Shown here piece after piece: positions 16,066-24,038 of a stretch of DNA of 64,000 nucleotides. Numbering within the stretch: position 1 is the stretch's first letter; every line of letters begins with the position of its first letter. The notes beneath the pieces were generated by a model. That model was not told where the DNA came from. It ran no database searches and worked only from the letters and a program-made list of their open reading frames with translations. The position numbers and the translations under genes were made by a program. The stretch covers positions 390,873 through 454,872 of the forward strand of contig NZ_KE384549.1 of assembly GCF_000426645.1 (NCBI RefSeq), given 5' to 3'. This stretch comes from Nakamurella lactea DSM 19367. GTDB lineage: Bacteria; Actinomycetota; Actinomycetes; Mycobacteriales; Nakamurellaceae.

Positions 16066-16929
16066 ATGAGTGTCCAGGAACGGACGTCGGCGGCCGCGAC
16101 CGTCACCACCGTGATCCGACCGACCAAGGCGGAGGTGGACCCGCTGCGGACGGCGCGACGGCGTCGACTGCAGGAGCGATTACTGGCCTGGCTGACCCCG
16201 ATCGTGGTGCTCGGCGCCTGGGAGATCGCCGCGCAGACCGGCGTCATTCCGGTGAGGTTCTTTCCGGCGCCCTCGATGATCTTCAGCACCGGGGTCGACA
16301 TGGTGCAGGCCGGGACGCTGCAGAAGGACCTGCTGGCCACCATGACCCGGGTGCTGATCGGCTTCGCGGCCGGAGCGGTGATCGGGGCCGGTGCCGGATT
16401 GCTGCTCGGGCTGTCCCGGCTGGCCAGGGCCGCGCTCGATCCGTTCCTGTCGGCGCTCTACACGGTGCCGAAGCTGTCGCTGCTGCCGTTGCTGCTGTTG
16501 ATCTTCGGGCTCGGTGAGACGCCGATGATCCTGTTGGTGGCACTTTCGGTGTTCTTCCCGACCTGGATCACCTGTATGGCGGCCGTGACGGCGATACCCG
16601 ATGGCTATCAGGAGGCCGCTAAGGCCTTCGGGTCCGGCCGTTGGGCCATGTTCCGGCACGTCATCTGGCCGGCCTTCCTGCCGAACCTGTTCGTCGCGCT
16701 GCGGCTGTCGATCGGGGTGGCGATCCTGGTGATCGTCGGTGCCGAGTTCGTCCAGGGCAACAGCGGTATCGGCTACCGGATCTGGCATTCCTGGTCGCTG
16801 TTCCAGGCCAGGCCAATGTACGTCGGGATCTGCGTCATCGCCCTGATGGGCCTGATCTGCTCGATGATCGTCTCCGCCGTCGGTCGCAAGCTGCTGCCGT
16901 GGGCACCACAACAGTCGCAGAGACGCTGA
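16066..16929 (+). CDS. ABC transporter permease, NitT/TauT (SsuC-like) family
   Basis: A 287-residue inner-membrane permease with about six membrane segments. The EAA-type loop (IPDGYQEAAKAFGSGRWAMFRHVIWPAFLPN) is that of the sulfonate/nitrate/taurine importers. It starts 13 bases after the ATPase stop. Homologues carry sulfonates, taurine, thiamine precursors, phthalate and other small anions, so the cargo is open. The operon context suggests a carboxylate or ketone-derived substrate. Confidence 0.92.
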   Translation: MSVQERTSAAATVTTVIRPTKAEVDPLRTARRRRLQERLLAWLTPIVVLGAWEIAAQTGVIPVRFFPAPSMIFSTGVDMVQAGTLQKDLLATMTRVLIGFAAGAVIGAGAGLLLGLSRLARAALDPFLSALYTVPKLSLLPLLLLIFGLGETPMILLVALSVFFPTWITCMAAVTAIPDGYQEAAKAFGSGRWAMFRHVIWPAFLPNLFVALRLSIGVAILVIVGAEFVQGNSGIGYRIWHSWSLFQARPMYVGICVIALMGLICSMIVSAVGRKLLPWAPQQSQRR

Positions 16930-17008
16930 CCGGCAACGGTTCCCACCCTCCCAACCGCAGCACCGGCGTCCCTTCGGGGCGTCGCTCACCCCTCACGAGG
17001 AGATCGAC

Positions 17009-18076
17009 ATGCGCAAGAGAACACTCGCTCTCACCCTGGCGGCCGGGTTGGCGCTGGCCGGTTGCGGCTCGTCCGGCAACACCGACAATGCCGATCCGAC
17101 ACCGGCCGGGCAGTCTGCCGGTGCCCCCGGCGGATCCGGAACCGCAGGGTCGGCCGGCGGGCAGGAGCGTAAGACCGTCAAGGTGGCCATCGCGGCGAAG
17201 CTGGAGGCGTTCGCCCCTCTGCTGGTCGGGATGGAACTCGGTGACTACGACAAGCAGGGCCTCGACGTCGAGATCGTCTCGGCGAAGAACAGCGATGCCC
17301 TTGTGCTGCTGGCCACCGGCGAGGTCGATGCGATCTTCGGCGCGCCGAGCGCGGCCTTCTTCAACGCCGTCTCCGGCGGGTCGGAGATCAAGATCGTCGC
17401 CCCCGGCATGTTCCCGCCGAAGGAATCCCAGCAGGGTGTGTGGGTCAACAAGGAGCTGGCGCCCGGTGGAAAGTTCGATCCGACCAAACTCAAGGGCCAG
17501 GTGATCGCCTCGGCCGTCGGACCGGGCGCGCCGGTGTCGATGGTGATCGAGGACCAACTGAAGACCGCCGGGGTCTCGATGAACGACGTCACCCTCCAGA
17601 CCATGGGCGCCACCGACATCCTGGTGGCGCTGGAGAGCGGCGCCGTCAAGGCGGGCTGGCTTTCCGACCCGGTGTGGCTGGAGGCCACCAAGTCCGATTC
17701 CCTTGTCTACGCCTTCGGACAGCCGTCGGACATGACCGTCGGTGCGGTGCTGTTCGGGCCGAACCTGCTGCAGAAGGACAAGGAGAAGGGCCAACGCCTG
17801 ATCGACGCCATGGCCTCGACCACCCGTGATCACCTGCAGGGCAAGTATCACCAGGACAAGCAGGTGCGGGCGGCGCTGGTCAAGCAGCTGGAGATCGACG
17901 ATGCCCAGGTGGACCTGTTGCCGGAGTTGAGCTTCCCGGGGGATCTGAAGTACCCCAGCAAGCTGACGGATCGGCTGCAGACCACTTTCAAGGGCCAGGA
18001 GGGCGTGCTGGTCTACACCGATCCGATTCCCGAGGACACCCTGATCGACCGCTCGTTCGTCGATGCGATCGGCTGA
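17009..18076 (+). CDS. ABC transporter substrate-binding lipoprotein, NitT/TauT (SsuA-like)
   Basis: A 355-residue extracellular binding lipoprotein. The signal peptide ends at lipobox LAGC (Cys19), then a Gly/Ala/Ser-rich linker leads to the NMT1/SsuA-type fold (VKVAIAAKLEAFAPLLVGME; GLDVEIVSAKNSDALVLLATGEVDAIFGAPSAAFFNAV in pieces). CACGAGGAGATCGAC just upstream gives a ribosome site. It follows the permease by 79 bases. It determines the cargo of this importer, which is not evident from sequence. Confidence 0.92.
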   Translation: MRKRTLALTLAAGLALAGCGSSGNTDNADPTPAGQSAGAPGGSGTAGSAGGQERKTVKVAIAAKLEAFAPLLVGMELGDYDKQGLDVEIVSAKNSDALVLLATGEVDAIFGAPSAAFFNAVSGGSEIKIVAPGMFPPKESQQGVWVNKELAPGGKFDPTKLKGQVIASAVGPGAPVSMVIEDQLKTAGVSMNDVTLQTMGATDILVALESGAVKAGWLSDPVWLEATKSDSLVYAFGQPSDMTVGAVLFGPNLLQKDKEKGQRLIDAMASTTRDHLQGKYHQDKQVRAALVKQLEIDDAQVDLLPELSFPGDLKYPSKLTDRLQTTFKGQEGVLVYTDPIPEDTLIDRSFVDAIG

Positions 18077-18082
18077 CCGGGG

Positions 18083-18790
18083 ATGGCTGACGGAAAGATC
18101 TACATCCACGAGACGATCGACATCATCGGCCAACACCGCGCCGCGTACCTGGAACACATGACCGCCGGTTGGGATCGCGAAGCGCGGGCCGCCCGCGGGA
18201 TGAAGTGCTTCGGCGTCTGGGGCACGGTGGGCAGCACCGAGCGTTGGCCGCAGGTGGTCAACATGTGGGAGTTGGACGGCTGGGCCGGGCTGGCCGGGAA
18301 CTTCGCCCATGAATTGAGCCATGACTCGATGCAGGACCCGGAGTTGGCGTCCTGGTGGGCAACGGCGAAGTCCTACCGTTCCGGCGGTCTGGATCGAATC
18401 ATGCTGCCGGCCGAGTACTCCCCAACGATCGACGAACTCTGCAGCGCCCCAACGGAATCGGTGTGCTACCTCCACGAACTGGTGTCGCTGCGCCCCGGTG
18501 CGGCGACGGAGTACCTGGGTCGCGTCGGGCAGCACTGGGTCGGGCAGGCCGGAGAGCAGGAACTCGGCCTGGTCGGCGCCTTCCGGACGGCGATGGTGAA
18601 CGACTCGGAGGCGCTGTTGATCTGGTCGGTCCCGAGCTGGCCGCAGTGGGCGGTGATCGAGGAGTTCCTGGACGGCAGCGCGCAGGTCCGCAGCTGGCGG
18701 CGACGGAGCAGCGATCTGGTGCTGGACTGGCGCCGGAAGCTGCTGTGTTCGGCGCCGCAAGCGCCGCTGCGCACCGGACAGCAACCCTGA
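18083..18790 (+). CDS. NIPSNAP-like dimeric alpha/beta-barrel protein (two repeats)
   Basis: A 235-residue soluble protein. Two similar halves can be seen: one opens with IYIHETIDIIGQHRAAYLEHM, the other (about residue 125) with VCYLHELVSLRPGAATEYL. Each looks like a ferredoxin-like alpha/beta-barrel repeat of the NIPSNAP or antibiotic-monooxygenase-like type. No cofactor site is evident. Such proteins often accompany catabolic genes. It begins six bases after the binding-protein stop, so it belongs to the operon. Its stop codon falls inside the first unit of an 18-bp tandem repeat. Function is not known. Confidence 0.7.
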   Translation: MADGKIYIHETIDIIGQHRAAYLEHMTAGWDREARAARGMKCFGVWGTVGSTERWPQVVNMWELDGWAGLAGNFAHELSHDSMQDPELASWWATAKSYRSGGLDRIMLPAEYSPTIDELCSAPTESVCYLHELVSLRPGAATEYLGRVGQHWVGQAGEQELGLVGAFRTAMVNDSEALLIWSVPSWPQWAVIEEFLDGSAQVRSWRRRSSDLVLDWRRKLLCSAPQAPLRTGQQP

Positions 18791-18870
18791 CGCTGCCGAC
18801 CGCCCTGACGCTGCCGACAATCCTGACACTGCCGACCACCCCGGCACTGCCGACCACCCCGACACAGTGA
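18785..18870 (+). repeat. 18-bp tandem repeat at a gene end
   Basis: Four full and one partial copies of an 18-bp unit (core CTGACGCTGCCGAC with changes) start at 18785, 18803, 18821, 18839 and 18857. The TGA of the NIPSNAP-like gene is in the first copy. The repeats are a multiple of three and encode Leu-Thr-Leu-Pro-Thr-type hexapeptides in a different frame. Confidence 0.8.
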
Positions 18871-18884
18871 GAAGGGAGACCGTC

Positions 18885-20168
18885 ATGACCCAGACAGTGG
18901 AGCCGGCACCGACGCCGAACCCGGGACCGGCCGGACTGCTGGTCGGACTCAGGGTGATCGAGTGCACGCTGCTCGAACCGGGCTCGCTGGCGATGTCGCT
19001 GGCCGACCTGGGCGCCGACGTGGTGAAGGTGGAACCCCCTGGTGGGGACTACATCCGCCGGCTCGGCTGGCCCTACGTCGAGGGCGAATCGATCCTGCAC
19101 TGGCACGTCAACCGGGGCAAGCGCAGCATCGAGCTGGACCTGCGTACCCCGGAGGGCGCCGAGGTGTTCCTCGACCTGGTCCGCGGCGCCGACCTGGTGG
19201 TGGAGGGCATGCGGCCGGGAGCGCTGGAACGGCGCGGGCTGGGATATCGCGCTCTGGCCGCGGTGAACCCGAAGATCGTGCTGTGCTCGCTGTCCGGCTA
19301 CGGGATCGACGGCCCCTACCGGGATCTGCCGTCGCACGGTGTCGGCTTCGACGCCTGGGCAGCAGTGGCGCCGCCTGGTGTCGACGAGCAGGGCTTCAGC
19401 TACCTGGCCGATCACACCGGCGTCGGCACCAAGGTCGGCCCGCTCTGGGGCGCGATGGCGTCGCTGGCGGCCGTGCTCAGGGCCAGGGAGACCGGAACGG
19501 GCTGCCAGCTCGACATCGCGCAGAGCGACGCGGCGGCCTTCACCAACTGGCTGCCGATCGAGGGCCACCGGGCCTATCGGCGACCCGAGCCCGAGGTCAC
19601 CGGCAATCCGGCCGACGGTGGACTGCGCCGGACACCGGGTCCGGGCGGGATGGAAGAGGCGGTGCGCTACCAGTACTACCGCAGCTCGGACGGCCACCTG
19701 TTGTTCCAGGCCTCCGAGCAGGAGTTCTGGCGGAACTTCTGCTCGGCGTGCGATCGGATGGACCTGTACCAGGCCCGGCCGGGCCGCCGCTACGGCGACC
19801 ACGCCACCGGCGATCGCACCTTGCGGGCGGCCCTGCAGGAGATCTTCCAGACCCGCTCCACCGGTGATTGGGTGCAGTTCGGACTGGAGATCAACTGCCC
19901 GATCGCCCCGGTCAACGCCGCCGACACGATCGACTCGGATCCGCAGTTCGCGCACCGGATGCCCTGGTGGCCGGCCGCTGAGCACGGGGCAGATCTGTTG
20001 CCCACGCCGGTGAATGTGGTGGGCGCCAGTCGCCAGCCACCCCGTCGGGCCCCGGAGCCCGGCGCCGACACGGATCAGCTGCTGACGTCTCTGGGGTACT
20101 CGGCCGAGCGGATCGCCGACCTCCGTCGGGCGGGCGCGCTAGGTCCGGCCGACCCGACCGCCGAGTAG
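18885..20168 (+). CDS. Class III (CaiB/BaiF) acyl-CoA transferase
   Basis: A 427-residue family III CoA-transferase, which moves CoA between organic acids through an aspartyl intermediate. It begins with LLVGLRVIECTLLEPGSLAMSLADLGADVVKVEPPGGD. The Asp of LADHTGVGTKVGPLW aligns with the catalytic Asp of formyl-CoA transferase. GAAGGGAG lies 6 bases before the ATG at 18885, which is better placed than the in-frame start at 18867. It is the last gene of the plus-strand catabolic operon and offers a second way of making or recycling the CoA ester. Its last 94 bases overlap the end of the opposite-strand hydrolase gene. Confidence 0.9.
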   Translation: MTQTVEPAPTPNPGPAGLLVGLRVIECTLLEPGSLAMSLADLGADVVKVEPPGGDYIRRLGWPYVEGESILHWHVNRGKRSIELDLRTPEGAEVFLDLVRGADLVVEGMRPGALERRGLGYRALAAVNPKIVLCSLSGYGIDGPYRDLPSHGVGFDAWAAVAPPGVDEQGFSYLADHTGVGTKVGPLWGAMASLAAVLRARETGTGCQLDIAQSDAAAFTNWLPIEGHRAYRRPEPEVTGNPADGGLRRTPGPGGMEEAVRYQYYRSSDGHLLFQASEQEFWRNFCSACDRMDLYQARPGRRYGDHATGDRTLRAALQEIFQTRSTGDWVQFGLEINCPIAPVNAADTIDSDPQFAHRMPWWPAAEHGADLLPTPVNVVGASRQPPRRAPEPGADTDQLLTSLGYSAERIADLRRAGALGPADPTAE

Positions 20169-20965
20169 ACGATCCGGCCGACGTCGGCGACCAGATCGGC
20201 CGCCGCGGCGCCGTAGGCATCTGGCTCTTCGCCGGTGCCGAAACCCTCGGTGAGCACCGCGATCACCAGCACCGGGCTGCTGTCGACGGTGACGAAGCCG
20301 GCATCGTGTCGGACGCCGTCCAGCTCGCCGGTCTTGTGCGCCAGTACCCAACCGTGCGGCAGCTGTCGCGGCAGCCGGTCGTTCACCTGCTGCCGGGCGA
20401 GTACCTCGCGGGCCAGCCGGTAGCTATCGGCAGAGCCGAAAAGGCCTTCACCGACGGCGATCTGCTCCAGCAACAGCGCCATATCGGTCGCGCAGGTGTG
20501 ATTGTCCAGTCCGCGGCTGCGGGCCTGCAGGTCCATCAACCGCCGCTGCAGTGCAGTGTTCGTCAGCCCGGCCGCCTCGATGCTGGCGGCGATGGTCGGC
20601 ACCGACAATGTCTCGATGAGCAGATTGGTGGCCAGGTTGTCGCTGATGGTGATCATCAACTCGAGTAGGTCGCGAATGCTGACGTCGGTGACGTCCGACA
20701 GTCCGGCCAGGATCCCGCTGCCGCCGACCCTTGGCGAGGTGTCGACCCTGACCCGCTGGGTCAGCGACAGCGCGCCGGCCTCGACCTGCTGCAGTGCGGA
20801 TACCAGCACCGGCACCTTGATCAGCGAGGCCGAGGTGAACGACTCGTCACCCGCGACCGAGAACCCCTGCCCGCCGGGCACGGCCCGGGCGACAACGGCA
20901 ACCCTTCCCGGTGCCGGCCGTACCAGGTCCCGGACCCGCTGCTCGGCCTCGTCCCAGCCGGTCAT
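20075..20965 (-). CDS. Class A beta-lactamase-fold serine hydrolase without signal peptide
   Basis: A 296-residue penicillin-binding/beta-lactamase-fold protein with SLIK (Ser47, Lys50), SDN (108-110) and KTG (211-213). The class A Glu166 equivalent is not found: the omega-loop region reads MDLQARSRGLDN. No signal peptide or membrane segment precedes the fold, so it is probably cytosolic. Its job may be hydrolysis of a D-amino-acid peptide, amide or ester rather than antibiotic resistance. The ATG overlaps the stop of the permease gene (ATGA). It lies at the end of the N-acyl amino acid operon and overlaps the CoA-transferase gene tail to tail. Confidence 0.85.
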   Translation of the reverse strand: MTGWDEAEQRVRDLVRPAPGRVAVVARAVPGGQGFSVAGDESFTSASLIKVPVLVSALQQVEAGALSLTQRVRVDTSPRVGGSGILAGLSDVTDVSIRDLLELMITISDNLATNLLIETLSVPTIAASIEAAGLTNTALQRRLMDLQARSRGLDNHTCATDMALLLEQIAVGEGLFGSADSYRLAREVLARQQVNDRLPRQLPHGWVLAHKTGELDGVRHDAGFVTVDSSPVLVIAVLTEGFGTGEEPDAYGAAAADLVADVGRIVYSAVGSAGPSAPARRRSAIRSAEYPRDVSS

Positions 20966-22371
20966 CCGAAGGCCCAGAAGATGACGAGGAACAGCACGGT
21001 GTTGGTGCCCATGATCGCCCAGCCGTTCACCAGCATCATCTTCAGGTTGTTCGATCGGGCCAGCCCCATCTGCCCGATCATGTCGGCACCCGGGAACGGT
21101 CCGAGCTGGTCGATCTGCGAGGTGCCGAGCAGGGCTACCGCCCAGACCGCCGGCGGGATGCCGAGTGAGGCGACCACCGGGGCGAACAGCTTGTTGATGA
21201 GCACCACCTGGGCGACGGCCGCGCCCGGCACCGCGTGCAGGTAACCGATGCCGACGATCATCGCCAGGAACAGGAACGGACTCAGGGTGGGCAGGATCGG
21301 TTGCAGCGCACTGAATACCGCGTCGTAGGTGCCGGTCTTGCCGATCAGCGTGAGCAGCGGATCCAGCAGCCAGAACAGGATGAACAGCCAGATGAACCGG
21401 CCCGCACCGGCGTAGATCGCCTCCAGCGTCTGCTTCGGGCTCTTGCCGCCGGCGATGCCGGTGAGCGCCGCGGTCACCACCATCACCACCAGGGCGTAGG
21501 AATAGCCGGCTTTGGCGACGATGCCGAAGACGGTCATCGCCAGCAGCACCCCGACGAAGACGGCGGCGGCGCGCCGCGCGGCGCGGTTGTCGGTGACGTC
21601 GCCATCGTCGCCGCCGGCGTCGGCCGCCGAGTATTCGGTGTCCACCCGCCGCTGGATCCAGCGTGCCATGAAGAACCCGGTGACGATGGTGACCATGGCA
21701 ACCGGCAGCCCTGCCTTCAGCAGGTAGTCGAAGTAGCTGATCCCGGCCGCGCCGGTGATGGTGACGACCGGTGGGGTGAACGGACCGGTCATCAGACCGG
21801 CCGCGCCGGCGGCATGGAACATCGCCGCAACGGCCGGCGGTCGCCACTTCATCCGCGCCGCAACGGGTATGACGATCGGCGCCAGGATCGCATTGGCGCC
21901 GGCGAGCGTGCCCAGCGCGCCGACCAGGATCAGCGAGGACAGCATGATGCCGATCTGCACTCTGGTCGGGGTGGACAGCCCGACCCGTTGCATGACCACC
22001 TTCACCAGCAGCTGCGCGGCTCCGGTCTCCTGGGCGACCCGGCCGAGACCGGCGCCCAGCATGATGATCAGCCCGATCACCGCGACGAACGACCCGAGTG
22101 AGGTCGCGAGCTGCTCACCGAGCGCCAGCGGTCCGGTCCGCGACATCACGGCGGCGACGAGCAGGGCGGCGGCGGTGGCCAGTACCACGTCGACGGACAT
22201 CAGGGCGAGGGCCGCGTACAGGACGATCGGAACCAGACCCCAGAGCCCGGCCTGTTTCCCGAGGACGGCGAAGACGATCGCGATCACCAGCGACAGGCCG
22301 ATGAGCGCGGCGATCACGCTCTTCTTCCGGGTACTGATGGCGTCGGGCAGTGGATCCTTCAGAACGGTCAC
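20962..22371 (-). CDS. Ion-transporter-superfamily permease (NhaC/CitMHS-like)
   Basis: A 469-residue membrane protein with about 11-12 hydrophobic segments in two halves, typical of the ion transporter superfamily. Landmarks are GLIIMLGAGLGRVAQETGAA, an LAGANAILAPIVIP stretch, GPFTPPVVTITGA and GTSQIDQLGPFPGADMIGQ. It is likely a proton- or sodium-coupled antiporter or a carboxylate/amino acid permease. I chose the GTG at 22371 (GGAG ten bases upstream); the longer frame to 22614 is proline/arginine-rich and overlaps the upstream gene. In this operon an N-acyl amino acid or peptide is a plausible cargo. Confidence 0.75.
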   Translation of the reverse strand: MTVLKDPLPDAISTRKKSVIAALIGLSLVIAIVFAVLGKQAGLWGLVPIVLYAALALMSVDVVLATAAALLVAAVMSRTGPLALGEQLATSLGSFVAVIGLIIMLGAGLGRVAQETGAAQLLVKVVMQRVGLSTPTRVQIGIMLSSLILVGALGTLAGANAILAPIVIPVAARMKWRPPAVAAMFHAAGAAGLMTGPFTPPVVTITGAAGISYFDYLLKAGLPVAMVTIVTGFFMARWIQRRVDTEYSAADAGGDDGDVTDNRAARRAAAVFVGVLLAMTVFGIVAKAGYSYALVVMVVTAALTGIAGGKSPKQTLEAIYAGAGRFIWLFILFWLLDPLLTLIGKTGTYDAVFSALQPILPTLSPFLFLAMIVGIGYLHAVPGAAVAQVVLINKLFAPVVASLGIPPAVWAVALLGTSQIDQLGPFPGADMIGQMGLARSNNLKMMLVNGWAIMGTNTVLFLVIFWAFG

Positions 22372-22430
22372 GTGCAGAAACTCCAGTCGTTGTTGCCGGT
22401 CAGAACGCGCAGGTGGTCCCGGTGTCCGGG

Positions 22431-24038
22431 TCAGCGGCGGTCGGACACCACGCCGGCCCGGCCGCGGATCACCCGGCCGGGGCGGGCATCGGTGGGCAGG
22501 CCGTCCTGTAGCACGGGGCGACCGGCGATGAGGGTGTGCCGGACGCCGTCGGCAAGTTGCCACGGTGCGTCGTAGGTCGATCGGTCGATCACGGTCTGTG
22601 GGTCGAAAACGCACAGGTCGGCGACGGCGCCGCGGCGGATCACCCCGCGGTCGGTCCAGCCGAGCCGGGATGCCGGCAGGGCGGTCATCTTGTGCACCGC
22701 GGCCGGCAGGTCGATCAGGCCGCGGTCCCTCGCATAGTGCCCGAGCACCCTGACGAAGGTGCCGAAGCTGCGCGGATGTGGTTGCTGTGTACCGGATGTC
22801 GCCAGCTCGGCGCCGTCGCTGGCGATGGCCGCCAGCGGGTGGGCGATGACTCGGTCGAGGTCGTCGTCGGACATGCCGTGGTTGATGATCGACACCACAG
22901 CGTGTTGTCCGCGGAGCAGCTCGACGACGGTCTGTGCCGGATCCAGGCCCAGCCGGGCGGCGATGTCGGCGATGCTGCGGCCGACGTGTTCGCGGTACGG
23001 CCCGTCAATGGTGTGGGCCACCACGATCCGGTCGGGCAGCAACGAGGGGCCGACCTGGGCACGGAGCCCGTCGGCGATGGCGGCAGCTGTCACCGGATCG
23101 GAAAGCCTGAGCAGCAACGACTCCCGGCCGCCGTCCATCGCCCAGTCCGGCATCCGTGAGGTCAATGTGGTGCTGGAGGCGGTGTACGGGTAGACGTCGG
23201 TACCGACGTCTACGCCGTCCGCGCGGGCCCGGGCGATCATCGCCAGGGCGGCCGCCGTGCCGCCCCAGTTGGTCGGTCCGATCGCCTTCAGGTGCGAGAT
23301 CTCCAGCCGGGCGCCGGATTCCCGCGCGGTGTCGATCGCCTCGGTGACGGCCGTTAGCAGCTGGTCACTTTCGTTGCGGATGTGTGAGGAGTAGAGCAAT
23401 CCGTGCTCGGCCACCACCGAGCAGAGGTCGGCCAGCTCCGCGGCGGTGCCGAACGACCCGGGCGGGTAGATCAGCCCACTGGACAGTCCGACCACTCCGG
23501 CCTCGATGCAGTCGCGCAGCAAGCCACGCATCCGACCCTGTTCCGACTCGGTCGGCGCCCGCCGGTCGGCGCCCATCGCCGCGATCCGTAGGGCGCCGTG
23601 GCCGACCTGCGCCGCGATGTTGACGGCGAGCGGAAGGGCGTCGACCGCATCGAGGAACTGGTCGGCGCCGCGCCAGTTCCAGCTCAGGTCGGTGTCGAAG
23701 ACGGTATGCCCGCGGCCGGCGGCCGCGTGTTCGTCGGACAGCGGGAACGGTGAGAAGCCGCAGTTCCCGGTGACCAGCGTGGTGACCCCCTGGTGGGTCT
23801 GGGTGAGCGCCTCGGGCGCGCCGAAAACCGAGTAGTCGGCGTGTGAATGGAGGTCGATGAAGCCGGGAGCGACAACGGCACCGGTCGCGTCCAGTACCAG
23901 GTCGGTGCCGGTGGCGGCCGCATTGCCGGTCTCGACGATCTCGGCGATCGTGCCGTTGTCGGCGATGACGACATCCGCGGGGTAGCCGGCGGCGCCGGTG
24001 CCGTCGAGCACCGTCCCGCCGTGCAGCAGGGTGGTCAC
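22431..24038 (-). CDS. N-acyl-D-amino acid deacylase (D-aminoacylase), amidohydrolase family
   Basis: A 535-residue metal-dependent amidohydrolase of the D-aminoacylase type. The HxH metal pair is in GFIDLHSHADYS, the metal-ligand cysteine specific to D-aminoacylases is in VTGNCGFSPFP, another histidine is in ISHLKAIG, and the catalytic Asp is in IASDGAELATSG. It would release free D-amino acids from N-acyl-D-amino acids in the cytosol. The GTG at 24038 overlaps the racemase stop (GTGA), so the two are made together: the racemase can interconvert N-acyl-L and N-acyl-D forms and this enzyme would remove the D form. The acyl group (acetyl, succinyl or other) is unknown. Confidence 0.9.
   Translation of the reverse strand: MTTLLHGGTVLDGTGAAGYPADVVIADNGTIAEIVETGNAAATGTDLVLDATGAVVAPGFIDLHSHADYSVFGAPEALTQTHQGVTTLVTGNCGFSPFPLSDEHAAAGRGHTVFDTDLSWNWRGADQFLDAVDALPLAVNIAAQVGHGALRIAAMGADRRAPTESEQGRMRGLLRDCIEAGVVGLSSGLIYPPGSFGTAAELADLCSVVAEHGLLYSSHIRNESDQLLTAVTEAIDTARESGARLEISHLKAIGPTNWGGTAAALAMIARARADGVDVGTDVYPYTASSTTLTSRMPDWAMDGGRESLLLRLSDPVTAAAIADGLRAQVGPSLLPDRIVVAHTIDGPYREHVGRSIADIAARLGLDPAQTVVELLRGQHAVVSIINHGMSDDDLDRVIAHPLAAIASDGAELATSGTQQPHPRSFGTFVRVLGHYARDRGLIDLPAAVHKMTALPASRLGWTDRGVIRRGAVADLCVFDPQTVIDRSTYDAPWQLADGVRHTLIAGRPVLQDGLPTDARPGRVIRGRAGVVSDRR

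Noticed and set aside
16835..18967. Long minus-strand open frame (about 710 codons)
   Set aside because: It lies opposite the importer lipoprotein and NIPSNAP-like genes, has no recognisable domain, and its His/Arg/Asp-rich composition is that of antisense frames in GC-rich DNA.
20075..20965. Antibiotic-resistance beta-lactamase
   Set aside because: No signal peptide, no Glu166 equivalent, and placement in an N-acyl amino acid operon; kept only as a PBP-fold hydrolase.
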